NCBI RefSeq assembly: GCF_014204795.1
Contig: NZ_JACHMB010000001.1
Coordinates: 13,109,117 to 13,173,116 of the forward strand
Source: Nonomuraea jabiensis
Lineage (GTDB): Bacteria; Actinomycetota; Actinomycetes; Streptosporangiales; Streptosporangiaceae
Direction of reading: 5' to 3'
DNA: 64,000 nucleotides
Shown here: positions 34,231 to 41,878 of the stretch, piece by piece
How positions within the stretch are numbered: position 1 is the first letter of the stretch
Layout: the number at the start of each line of letters is the position of its first letter
The notes under the pieces: model-generated
The model's database searches: none
Told to the model about the DNA's origin: nothing
The model's input: only the letters and a program-made list of their open reading frames with translations
Position numbers and translations under genes: made by a program

Positions 34231-34463
34231 CAGTGATGATGGAGGGGTGAGCGCTTCCCGCCAGGGTCTGACCCATCAACTGACTGACCTTGAGGTCCTC
34301 AACGGGATCTGTCGGCCCTGGACGGGAAGCGCTCATCTGCACTCACCGGACGCGGCACCTGTGACTTCATAGGAGCCTGGCCAGAGGCCCCATCACTGTC
34401 TTGTCCGCGCTGCCCCGGCTGGTGCGTGCCGTCCCGCCCCCTCGGTCAGACGACAGGACGACG
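34231..34463 (+). other. non-coding region with a long stem before the IS110 transposase
   Basis: No protein is evident in these 233 bases. TGAGCGCTTCCCG (34248-34260) plus CCAGGG (34261-34266) pairs with 34316-34335, giving a 13+6-bp stem with one bulged base and a 49-base internal part; inside it TTGAGG-T-CCTCAA (34290-34302) forms a small hairpin. IS110-group elements encode a structured bridge RNA upstream of the transposase, and this is the place for it. Alternatively the stem is a terminator of the Fxs run. The two cannot be told apart here. Confidence 0.4.
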
Positions 34464-35553
34464 ATGACCTCCATTACACCCGACAGCACGCCGCTCACTG
34501 AAGTCGCCGGCGGCGTGGACACCCACCAGGACACCCACACCGCGGCCGTGATCGATGGAGTCGGCCGGGTGCTGGGCACCGAGCAGTTCCCCGCCACCCC
34601 CGCCGGCTACACCGCCCTGCTCGCCTGGATGCGCGCCTTCGGGCAGCTGAGCCGGATCGGGGTGGAAGGCACCGGCGCCTACGGAGCCGGGCTCACCCGG
34701 CTGCTGCAGGCCGAGCACATCAACGTGATCGAGATCGACCGGCCCGACCGCAAGAGCCGCCGCTTCCACGGCAAGTCCGACCCGATCGACGCCATCGCCG
34801 CCGCCAAGGCCGCCCTCGCCGGTGACCGCACCGGCACCCCGAAACGGCGCGACGGCCGCATCGAAGCGCTGCGCGCCCTGCGCATCGCCCGCCGCAGCGC
34901 CATCGACCAGCGCGCCGACACCCAACGCCGGATCAAGGCCCTGATCGTCACCGCCCCGGACGCCCTGCGCCAAAGCCTGCGGGGCCTGTCCAGCACGAAA
35001 CTCATCGCCACCTGCGCCGCCCTGACCTCCGACCGCGAGGCCGCCGCCGACCCGACCACCGCCACCCAGCTCGCGCTGCGCTCCCTGGCCCGCCGCCACC
35101 AGCAGCTGTCCGCCGAGATCGCCGACCTCGACGAGCTCCTGGACGTCCTGGTGATGGCGATCAACCCACGGCTGATCGCCGCCCATGGCGTGGGCACCGA
35201 GATCGCGGGACAGCTCCTGGTCACCGCCGGCGAGAACCACGACCGGATCGGCAGCGAAGCCGCCTTCGCCATGCTCTGCGGCGTCGCGCCGATCCCGGCC
35301 TCCTCCGGCAAGACCACCCGGCACCGCCTCAACCGCGGCGGCGACCGGCAGGCCAACGCCGCCCTCTACCGCGTCGTCCTGTGCCGCCTGCGCTGGGATG
35401 CCCGCACCCGCGCCTACATGGACCGACGCACCCAAGACGGCCTGTCCAAGAAAGAGATCATCCGCTGCCTGAAGCGCTACGTCGCCCGCGAACTTTACGG
35501 ACTCATCACCACAACGAACGACCAGGAACGCTCCGATTGACATCCATAGGAGC
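34368..35553 (+). mobile_element. IS110-family element (limits approximate)
   Basis: The 9-mer CATAGGAGC occurs at 34368-34376 and 35545-35553, each preceded by TGAC at a distance of 2 or 3 bases, and brackets the transposase gene. IS110 elements have no long terminal inverted repeats and recombine at a short core, so such half-site similarity is expected at one end. The true left end may lie further upstream, near 34240, if the long stem belongs to the element. No second copy is in the window. Confidence 0.55.
34464..35540 (+). CDS. IS110 family transposase
   Basis: A 358-residue DEDD transposase. The RuvC-like N-terminal domain shows GGVDTHQDTHTAAVID (first Asp), IGVEGTGAYG (Glu) and GKSDPIDAIAAA (last Asps). 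The C-terminal Transposase_20 domain has INPRLIAAHGVGTEIAGQL, PIPASSGKTTRHRLNRGGDR with the catalytic-type Ser, and NAALYRVVLCRLRWD. All parts are intact, so the element could be active. AGGA lies 7 bases before the ATG at 34464. Confidence 0.93.
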   Translation: MTSITPDSTPLTEVAGGVDTHQDTHTAAVIDGVGRVLGTEQFPATPAGYTALLAWMRAFGQLSRIGVEGTGAYGAGLTRLLQAEHINVIEIDRPDRKSRRFHGKSDPIDAIAAAKAALAGDRTGTPKRRDGRIEALRALRIARRSAIDQRADTQRRIKALIVTAPDALRQSLRGLSSTKLIATCAALTSDREAAADPTTATQLALRSLARRHQQLSAEIADLDELLDVLVMAINPRLIAAHGVGTEIAGQLLVTAGENHDRIGSEAAFAMLCGVAPIPASSGKTTRHRLNRGGDRQANAALYRVVLCRLRWDARTRAYMDRRTQDGLSKKEIIRCLKRYVARELYGLITTTNDQERSD

Positions 35554-35573
35554 ATTCTCCTCCGGTCACCGGG

Positions 35574-36356
35574 TCATTGGCACTTCCCCTTCAGCCACGC
35601 GTTGAACTGCGGGGTGTAGTCGGTGGCCACCCGCTTGGCGCCGCGATCCAGCGCCCCCTGCCAGGCGCTCTCGTTCAGCGTCCACGAGGGCGGCGGCTCT
35701 TCCCACTTGGTGACCTCCGGCCAGATGGGCCCGCCGCTCAGCACCTTGGTCATGCCCGCGGCGCTGACCCGGCTCCTGAGCTCGGCGGCGATCTCGCTGT
35801 TGTGGGAGTACAGGATGATCTCCTGCGACTGGTAGCGCTCCTTGACCGGGTCGAGCACCTCCGCCCAGGCCCGCGACTTGATCGTGGCGTTGGAGCTGAG
35901 CAGCGACTGCCGGGCCTCCGGCTTGATCTCGACCAGCCCGATCATGCCGGCGCTCTTCATCGCCGTCAGCCACTCGCGGAAGGTGTAGACGGTCTCGCCC
36001 TCGAAGATGCCGCGGTTGATGGTCCGGCCCTTGAGCGCGGTGTCGCCCGCCGCCCACCAGATGTCGGTGATGTTCTTCTTCGTGCCCGTCAGGCCCCAGG
36101 TGGAGGTGTTGTGCCACATGACGGCCTTGGTGCCGTCCTTGGTGAGCTGCAGGTCGGCCTCGACGCCTGACGCGCCCCAGGACTGGTAGCGGCGGATGGC
36201 CGTGGGGTTGTTGGGCTGACGCACCTGGTCCCGCTCCCAGGCGTTGGCGCCCGTGGGGTAACCGCCGTGCCCGAAGATCAGCGGGCACGCGGGCAGTGCG
36301 GAGGACGGAGCGGTGAGCAACGAGGCGAGCGCTAAAGCGACGAGGGAGGCTGCCAA
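35574..36356 (-). CDS. secreted glycerophosphodiester phosphodiesterase-like protein
   Basis: A 260-residue protein from a TTG start with a signal peptide (AASLVALALASLLTAPSSALP). GHGGYPTGANAW holds the catalytic-type His, GVEADLQLTKDGTKAVMWHN the metal-binding Glu-x-Asp and second His, and GLVEIKPEA the later Glu; these are the GDPD TIM-barrel motifs. It would hydrolyse glycerophosphodiesters from phospholipids or teichoic acids outside the cell. The IS110 element ends about 20 bases from its stop codon, so the last bases could have been changed by insertion; the C-terminal AWLKGKCQ looks natural. Confidence 0.82.
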   Translation of the reverse strand: MAASLVALALASLLTAPSSALPACPLIFGHGGYPTGANAWERDQVRQPNNPTAIRRYQSWGASGVEADLQLTKDGTKAVMWHNTSTWGLTGTKKNITDIWWAAGDTALKGRTINRGIFEGETVYTFREWLTAMKSAGMIGLVEIKPEARQSLLSSNATIKSRAWAEVLDPVKERYQSQEIILYSHNSEIAAELRSRVSAAGMTKVLSGGPIWPEVTKWEEPPPSWTLNESAWQGALDRGAKRVATDYTPQFNAWLKGKCQ

Positions 36357-36603
36357 GGTTCGTACCTTTCGATCTTGTTTCCCCGCACCCTACCGTTCGA
36401 TCAGGAAGGTCCGCAGGAGGCGCGTGCAGGTGCCGGGCTGCTCGCCCGCGATGGGGTGACCCGCGGCGCACGGCGGGCGAACCAGCACCGCCACCGGCCC
36501 CATGGGAGCGCCGCCGCCCGGTCCCGGCCCCACTGGAGCACCGCCGGCGTCTCCCGCCATCCCAGTGCGCCGGCGCTCACAGCGATCAAGCCTGAACAGC
36601 GCA

Positions 36604-36633
36604 AAGCCCGGCTCCGTCACGGGAGCCGGGCTT
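36604..36633 (-). terminator. terminator of the tRNA-Ala gene
   Basis: A perfect 12-bp inverted repeat, AAGCCCGGCTCC (36604-36615) and GGAGCCGGGCTT (36622-36633), loop of 6, followed on the minus strand by TTTGC. It starts 13 bases after the tRNA 3' end. Confidence 0.88.
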
Positions 36634-36645
36634 GGTTGTTGTCGC

Positions 36646-36721
36646 TGGTGGAGCTATGGGGATTCGAACCCCAGACCTCCTCCATGCCATGGAGGCGCGC
36701 TACCAACTGCGCTATAGCCCC
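36646..36721 (-). tRNA. tRNA-Ala (anticodon GGC), CCA encoded
   Basis: On the minus strand the acceptor stem GGGGCTA pairs with TAGCTCC (one G-U), the D arm GCGC-AGTTGGTA-GCGC, the anticodon stem CCTCC/GGAGG encloses ATGGCAT with anticodon GGC, and the T arm is CTGGG-GTTCGAA-TCCCC-like. Discriminator A73 is at 36649 and CCA is encoded at 36646-36648. It lies at the border between the accessory block and core genes. Confidence 0.95.
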
Positions 36722-36834
36722 TGGTCACCGCTCCGAGTCCACCCGTTGCGGCGCTCCGAGAGCATATAGCCATCCGCACCGATTCGCCTAATCGGAGCGC
36801 GCCAGTCGTACGGCCCCCGAGCCGTACGAACTCG

Positions 36835-37464
36835 CTATGCCTCGGCCTCCGGCCGGTCGTCGCTGCGGACGGGCTCGGGCAGCGTACCGGCGTTGTGCTC
36901 CAGCAACCGCCAGCCCCTGCGCCCCTCCTGCAACACCGACCACGAGCAGTTGCCCAGCCCGCCCAACGCCGGCCAGAGCGACTCTGGCAGCCCGAGCAGC
37001 TCGCAGATCCCGAGCCGCAGGGCGGCCCCGTGGGAGGCCACGACCAGCAGGCCGTCGTCGTCGAGCTTGGCCGCCCAGCGCCGCATGGCGCCGGCCACTC
37101 TGGTGGCCACGTCGGCGACGGGCTCTCCGCCCGGCGCCTCCCAGGCCACGTACTCCTCGGGCCAGCGCGCCGCGATCTCGTCGCGCGTGAGCCCTTCCCA
37201 TTCGCCGCCCCCGCGCTCGCGGAGGTCCTTGTCCACGCTCACGTCCAGCCCGACGACCCGCGCGAGCGCCAGCGCCGTGTCGTTGGCGCGCTGGAGATCG
37301 GACGAGACGATCAGCGTGGGCCGCAGGGAGGCCAGCAACGACGCCGCCCTGGCGGCCTGCGCGATGCCGGTCTCGTCGAGGGGGATGTCGGAGTGTCCCT
37401 GGAATCGCTGCTCGACGTTCCACAAGGTCTGCCCGTGCCGGAGGCAGACGATCCTCTTGCTCAT
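36835..37464 (-). CDS. histidine phosphatase family protein (phosphoglycerate mutase-like)
   Basis: A 209-residue enzyme with the catalytic RHG motif in IVCLRHGQTLWNVEQRFQG, the second His in VVASHGAALRLGI, and LRERGGGEWEGLTRDEI. This branch, next to rsfS and nadD in many actinobacteria, includes glucosyl-3-phosphoglycerate phosphatase and broad phosphatases; the substrate is unclear. It follows rsfS by 34 bases on the same strand and is probably cotranscribed. Confidence 0.87.
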   Translation of the reverse strand: MSKRIVCLRHGQTLWNVEQRFQGHSDIPLDETGIAQAARAASLLASLRPTLIVSSDLQRANDTALALARVVGLDVSVDKDLRERGGGEWEGLTRDEIAARWPEEYVAWEAPGGEPVADVATRVAGAMRRWAAKLDDDGLLVVASHGAALRLGICELLGLPESLWPALGGLGNCSWSVLQEGRRGWRLLEHNAGTLPEPVRSDDRPEAEA

Positions 37465-37498
37465 GCGGAACGCTCGGACTCGAGCCGGGTGAGCCCGC

Positions 37499-37894
37499 TC
37501 ACGCGCGCGCCCGCTGGAGGTTGGCCTGCATGACGCTCTCCGGCAGCGAGATCGCCGGGCAGTCCTTCCACAGGCGCTCGAGCGCGTAGAACGTGCGGTC
37601 TTCCTCGTGCTGGACGTGCACGACGATGTCGATGTAGTCGAGCAGCACCCAGCGGCCCTCGCGCTCGCCCTCGCGGCGCACGGGCTTGGCGTCGGCCTCG
37701 GTGCGCAGCCGCTCCTCGATCTCGTCGACGATGGCGCGTACCTGACGGTCGTTGGTGGCGGAGCAGAGCAGGAAGGCGTCGGTGATGACGAGCTGTTCGC
37801 TCACGTCGTATGCGAGGATGTCATCGGCCAGCTTGTCCGCCGCGGCTTCCGCAGCGATGCGCACGAGCTGGACGGATCTGTCGGATGCGGTCAC
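37499..37894 (-). CDS. rsfS: ribosomal silencing factor RsfS
   Basis: A 131-residue Iojap/RsfS protein that binds L14 of the 50S subunit and blocks subunit joining in starvation. Family residues: AADKLADDILAYDVSEQL, TDAFLLCSATNDRQVRAIVD, GRWVLLDYIDIVVHVQHEEDR and FYALERLWKDCP. GTG 37894 is chosen; AGGAGGACAG lies 8-18 bases before it. It lies between nadD and the phosphatase gene in the usual order. Confidence 0.92.
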   Translation of the reverse strand: MTASDRSVQLVRIAAEAAADKLADDILAYDVSEQLVITDAFLLCSATNDRQVRAIVDEIEERLRTEADAKPVRREGEREGRWVLLDYIDIVVHVQHEEDRTFYALERLWKDCPAISLPESVMQANLQRARA

Positions 37895-37985
37895 GATGCG
37901 GGTCTGTCCTCCTGTGTCGGCAGCATGCCTATACGTTGAGGGTACCCTTCCGGGCCGAAACCCCTCACCTACGGCACGGAGGCCG

Positions 37986-38603
37986 TCATCCTTCCGCGTG
38001 ATACAGCCCACGCTTGTTGATGTACTGGACGATTCCGTCCGGCACCAGATACCAAATCGGCTCTCCCTTGGCGACACGTTGCCGGCACTCGGACGACGAG
38101 ATGGCCAGTGCGGGAATTTCCAGCAACGTCACCCGCCCCTCCGGCAGCCCGGGATCGTGGAGCGTGTGCCCCGGACGGGTGCAGCCGACGAAATGGGCCA
38201 GCTCGAACAGCTCGTCCGCGTTCTGCCAGTCCAGGATGGCGCCGAGCGCGTCCGCGCCGGTGATGAAGTACAGCTCAACCCCAGGCCCGTAAATTTCCGA
38301 AATATCGCGCAAAGTATCGATGGTGAACGTCGGCCCCGGGCGATCCACGTCCACCCTGCTCACCGAGAACCGGGGATTGGACGCGGTCGCGATGACCGTC
38401 ATCAGGTAGCGGTCCTCCGCGGCCGACACCTGGCGCTCGGCCTTCTGGTACGGCCGCCCGGTCGGCACGAACACGACTTCGTCCAGGTCGAAGTGGTGGG
38501 TCACCTCGCTGGCGGCCACCAGGTGGCCATGGTGGATGGGATCGAACGTCCCACCCATCACTCCGACTCGCCGCTTCCCCTGCACACCAGGTGCATTCAT
38601 CAT
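37986..38603 (-). CDS. nadD: nicotinate-nucleotide adenylyltransferase
   Basis: A 205-residue enzyme joining ATP and nicotinate mononucleotide to make deamido-NAD. The nucleotidyltransferase motif GVMGGTFDPIHHGHLVAA (HxGH) and the C-terminal ISSSECRQRVAKGEPIWYLVP are both present. A second ATG at 38600 is an equal start. It heads the nadD-rsfS-phosphatase operon. Confidence 0.94.
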   Translation of the reverse strand: MMNAPGVQGKRRVGVMGGTFDPIHHGHLVAASEVTHHFDLDEVVFVPTGRPYQKAERQVSAAEDRYLMTVIATASNPRFSVSRVDVDRPGPTFTIDTLRDISEIYGPGVELYFITGADALGAILDWQNADELFELAHFVGCTRPGHTLHDPGLPEGRVTLLEIPALAISSSECRQRVAKGEPIWYLVPDGIVQYINKRGLYHAEG

Positions 38604-38699
38604 GAAACGGACCTTACGCGGACCTTGTACCACAACATGATGGCACCCCCCTTGGTGATGACCGCGCATCGCTCCCGTTGCGGACGTAGCATGCCGGGC

Positions 38700-39722
38700 A
38701 TGACGACCACCCCGGACCGCAACCGCGTCCAACTGCCCGGCATCTCGTCCCGAGCCTACGAACACCCCGCAGACCGGTCCGCCCTGGTCGCTCTGCGTAA
38801 GTTGAGTGGGTTCGACACGGTTCTCAAGCAGATGTCCGGTCTCATCAGCGAGCGCCGGCTGCGCCTGATGTACCTGGCGTCAGCCGTGCGCGTGAGCGAG
38901 ACCCAGTTCCGCTCCGTCTACGACATGGGCCGCGACGCCGCCTACACGCTCGACCTGCACCGGATCCCCGAGATCTACATCCAGCAGGACCCGCAGGTCC
39001 AGGCCAAGGCCATCGGCTTCGACGACCCGTTCATCGTCGTGACCACCGGTCTGCTCAACCTCATGAACGAGGAGGAGCAGCGCTTCGTCATCGGCCACGA
39101 GACCGCCCACATCCTGTCAGGGCACGCGGTCTACCGGACGATGCTCGACATCCTCACCCGCCTCGCCACCCGCGTCGCCTGGATCCCGCTCGGCTACATC
39201 GGCCTGCGCGCGATCGTCGCGGGCCTGGAGGAGTGGTACCGCAAGTCGGAGCTGTCCTCCGACCGCGGCGGCCTGCTCGTCGGCCAGGACCCCGAGGCGG
39301 CCAAGAGGGCGCTGATGAAGCTCGCCGGCGGCGACTACACCCACGAGATGAACATCGAGGCGTTCCTGGAGCAGTACCAGGAATACGACACCGCGGGCGA
39401 CCTTCGCGACGGCTTCCTCAAGGTGCTCAACCTGCTCGGCACGACCCACCCGTTCGCGGTGGTGCGCGTGGCCGAGCTGGACAAGTGGCAGCGCAGCGGC
39501 GAGTACGACCGCATCATCGGCGGGGACTACCCGCGCAGGGAGGACGACCCCAACGCACGAGTGACCGACGAGATCAAGGCCGCGGCCGAGTCCTACCGCG
39601 CGTCCTGGTCCCAGTCGCAGGACCCGTTCATCGGCGTCCTGCGCGACGTGGCCGAGGGCGCGGTCAACGCGGGCGAGCGCATCTTCAACCGCTTCTCGCG
39701 CCGCGACGGCGGCCAGGGCTGA
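38700..39722 (+). CDS. M48 family metallopeptidase
   Basis: A 340-residue protein with the zinc motif VIGHETAHILSGHAVY (HExxH) and the third ligand Glu in ELSSDRGG-like context downstream. Membership of the HtpX/Ste24-type M48 family is clear from EEEQRFVIGHETAH. Only one moderately hydrophobic segment (VAWIPLGYIGLRAIVAGL) is seen, so it is at most loosely membrane bound. It ends with FNRFSRRDGGQG. ATG 38691 is an alternative start. Substrate unknown. It is divergent from nadD. Confidence 0.85.
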   Translation: MTTTPDRNRVQLPGISSRAYEHPADRSALVALRKLSGFDTVLKQMSGLISERRLRLMYLASAVRVSETQFRSVYDMGRDAAYTLDLHRIPEIYIQQDPQVQAKAIGFDDPFIVVTTGLLNLMNEEEQRFVIGHETAHILSGHAVYRTMLDILTRLATRVAWIPLGYIGLRAIVAGLEEWYRKSELSSDRGGLLVGQDPEAAKRALMKLAGGDYTHEMNIEAFLEQYQEYDTAGDLRDGFLKVLNLLGTTHPFAVVRVAELDKWQRSGEYDRIIGGDYPRREDDPNARVTDEIKAAAESYRASWSQSQDPFIGVLRDVAEGAVNAGERIFNRFSRRDGGQG

Positions 39723-39740
39723 CCGACCGCACCGCCGTAC

Positions 39741-39765
39741 GCGGCCGATCAGCTTGATCGGCCGC
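39741..39765. terminator. bidirectional hairpin between convergent genes
   Basis: A perfect 11-bp inverted repeat, GCGGCCGATCA (39741-39751) and TGATCGGCCGC (39755-39765), with a 3-base loop, lies between the peptidase and kinase 3' ends. Confidence 0.75.
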
Positions 39766-39805
39766 GAAACCCGCCGCGACCCCGCCAAGGGCAGCGGCGG
39801 CAACG

Positions 39806-39855
39806 CTTCGGAGAGCTTCAGCCTGCTTCGGAGAGCTTCGGCCTGCTTCGGAGAG
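39806..39855. repeat. 2.5 copies of a 20-bp tandem repeat
   Basis: CTTCGGAGAGCTTCAGCCTG (39806-39825), the same with one change (39826-39845), and half a copy CTTCGGAGAG (39846-39855). It lies 7 bases beyond the kinase stop. Within each copy GCTTCGGAGAGC contains short inverted parts. Likely a slipped-strand expansion. Confidence 0.8.
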
Positions 39856-39862
39856 CGGCAGG

Positions 39863-41569
39863 TCAGAGCAGGAGAGCGATGGCGCGCACGGCGGCCGCGC
39901 ACAGGGCGACGAACCCGCCCAGCACGGCCAGTGCGCGCAGCCCTTCCCTGCGCAGATCGGGCAGCCGATGCCCGATCCGCTCGATCTCGCGCCCGGCGAA
40001 ACCGCCGCACAGCATCCCGAACACCACGCCCGCCACCGTCACGGGCGCGGGCTGCTGCCACCAGTCGGAGTCGATCACTCCGCCGCCGGTCACCCAGAGC
40101 GCGCCGCCCGAGGCCAGCGCGACCGGCACGCCCGGCCACACGCCGGCGGTGGCGGCCGCCCCGACCAGGGCGATCGGGAAGAGCAGCACGCGCAGCGCCA
40201 CCCGCGTACGCCGCGAGCTGCGGTTCCTGACCAGCCAGTGGCTCATCCAGAGCGTCCTGGTCAGCACCACGAACACCGTGGTGATCGCGATGGAGGCGAT
40301 CGGCCAGATCACCGAGGTCACCACGCACGGCACGGCGAGCACGGCCAGCATCAGCAGGGCGCCGTTGCCCGCGGGCAGCGTGGTGGCCGACTCGGCCCTG
40401 AGCCCGGCCTTCCTGCGCACCTGAGGCCGGCTCCGGACGGCCGCCGCCGCCGCACGCTGGCGCGGCGCGGTCATCTTGGAGCGCGCGAGAGCGGCCTTCC
40501 CGTCCGCCGCGCCCGTGCGCCCGCGCGGCGCGGGCACCTCGGCGCGGCTGCGGACCGCGGCGCCCTTCCCATCGGTGCCGGTACGGCCGCGCGCCGCGGC
40601 GCCCTTGCCGTCGGCGCGGGCGGTCGAGCCCTTCGTGTCGGGGTTCGCACGGGTACGCGGGGCGGGCACCTTACTGTCGGGGTTCGCCCGGCTCCGGGCG
40701 GACTTCTCCTCGGGGGTGGCGCGGCCCGTCTTGGCCTCCTCCGAGGCCCCGGCGGCGGGCTCCGGCTCGGCCGCGCTGGTGGCCCTGGCCAGCCGCGACA
40801 GCCGGTCGGCCAGCAACGCCGCCGTGGGGCGCTTGCCGGGCTCCCTGTTGAGCGCCGCGCGTACCAGCGGCAGCAGCTCCACGGGCACGCCCTTGAGGTC
40901 GGCCTGCCCGTTCAGCACCGCGTACATCTGCGCCTCGGCCGTCCCCCGCCCGAACGTGGGCCGCCCCGTCGCCGCGAACGCCACGGTGGCCGCCCAGGCG
41001 TGGACGTCGGCGGGCGAGTCGACCTGCTCGTCGGCGAAGATCTCCGGCGCGGTGTAGCCGGGCGTGCCGAGAAACGTGCCGGTCATGGTGAGCCGGGTCG
41101 CGTCGAGCACCTGCGCGATGCCGAAGTCGATGAGCACGGGCCCCTCGGAGCCCATGATGATGTTGCCCGGTTTGAGGTCCCGGTGCACGACCCCGGCCGC
41201 GTGAATGATCGCCAGGGCCGCGGCGATGCCCTGGGCCAGGTCCACGAGGTCGGCGACGTCGAGCGCGCCGCTCTGGCGTACGCGGTCGAGGAGCGTGGCG
41301 CCCTCGATGTACTCCATGACCAGGTACGGGCGGGCACAGCTCAGGTCGGCGTCGAGCACCTTGGCCACGTACGGGCTCTCGACCCTGCGCAGCGCCCGCA
41401 CCTCGCGCTCCAGCCGGACGCGGGAGGTCTCGTCCTCGGCCAGGTCGTGCAGGACCTTGAGAGCGACGCTCTCGCCGCGGCGGGTGGTCGCGAGGTAGAC
41501 CTCGCCCATGCCGCCCCGACCGAGCCGCTCGACCAGGGTGTACGGCCCGATTTTGCCGAGCTTGCTCAC
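39863..41569 (-). CDS. membrane-linked Ser/Thr protein kinase
   Basis: A 568-residue Hanks-type kinase. Kinase domain (about 9-265): glycine loop LGRGGMGEVYLA, Lys38, HRDLKPGN (129-136), DFG (148-150) and GTPGYTAPEIF. It is followed by about 130 residues of Arg/Ala/Lys/Gly-rich repeats (SRANPDSKVPAP, TRANPDTKGSTA, GKGAAARGRTG, GKGAAVRSRAE) and a C-terminal half with five or six membrane helices. No extracellular PASTA or sensor domain is present, so the membrane part itself may sense. The basic linker could bind acidic lipids or nucleic acid; this is inference. Confidence 0.88.
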   Translation of the reverse strand: MSKLGKIGPYTLVERLGRGGMGEVYLATTRRGESVALKVLHDLAEDETSRVRLEREVRALRRVESPYVAKVLDADLSCARPYLVMEYIEGATLLDRVRQSGALDVADLVDLAQGIAAALAIIHAAGVVHRDLKPGNIIMGSEGPVLIDFGIAQVLDATRLTMTGTFLGTPGYTAPEIFADEQVDSPADVHAWAATVAFAATGRPTFGRGTAEAQMYAVLNGQADLKGVPVELLPLVRAALNREPGKRPTAALLADRLSRLARATSAAEPEPAAGASEEAKTGRATPEEKSARSRANPDSKVPAPRTRANPDTKGSTARADGKGAAARGRTGTDGKGAAVRSRAEVPAPRGRTGAADGKAALARSKMTAPRQRAAAAAVRSRPQVRRKAGLRAESATTLPAGNGALLMLAVLAVPCVVTSVIWPIASIAITTVFVVLTRTLWMSHWLVRNRSSRRTRVALRVLLFPIALVGAAATAGVWPGVPVALASGGALWVTGGGVIDSDWWQQPAPVTVAGVVFGMLCGGFAGREIERIGHRLPDLRREGLRALAVLGGFVALCAAAVRAIALLL

Positions 41570-41651
41570 CGTCCCTCCCCGCCCGGCGCGCCCATAAGGG
41601 ACCTAACCCTAGCGCTGGGACGCCTGCCGACGCTTGAGGCACGCCGAAGGA

Positions 41652-41828
41652 TTATCGGCGAGTGTGATCGGAGAGCATGCTGTCGAGCCGGGCCGTGGGC
41701 TCGTCCGACAGCTGCCGGCGTCCCTTCCTGCGCCAGCGGACGTGTCCGCGGCTCTCGAGCCAGAGCAGCAGCCGGTCGGCGCCGAACAGCACGGCCGCCG
41801 AGAAGACAAGGGCGACGACAATATCCAT
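41652..41828 (-). CDS. 58-residue single-helix membrane protein
   Basis: Starts MDIVVALVFSAAVLFGADRL with one helix, then a basic cytoplasmic part VRWRRKGRRQLSDEPTARLD ending DHTRR. It lies between the kinase and proA on the same strand, 50 bases from proA and 82 from the kinase start. The positive-inside pattern and the clear open frame support translation. No homologue is recognised; the cytoplasmic Ser/Thr residues could be kinase targets, which is speculation. Confidence 0.55.
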   Translation of the reverse strand: MDIVVALVFSAAVLFGADRLLLWLESRGHVRWRRKGRRQLSDEPTARLDSMLSDHTRR

Positions 41829-41878
41829 GACTCTCAGTCAACCTGCGCTCCGCGGCGCCGGTCAGGCCGACACGCCGA

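Noticed and set aside
36390..36603. Leftward frame ending AAGHPIAGEQPGTCTRLLRT, like the end of an alpha/beta hydrolase
   Set aside because: Only the last 25 residues resemble a hydrolase; the upstream part is Gly/Pro low complexity. Possible remnant, not supportable as a gene.
39806..39855. CRISPR or att-type repeat
   Set aside because: Contiguous 20-bp units with no spacers and no cas or integrase gene nearby.
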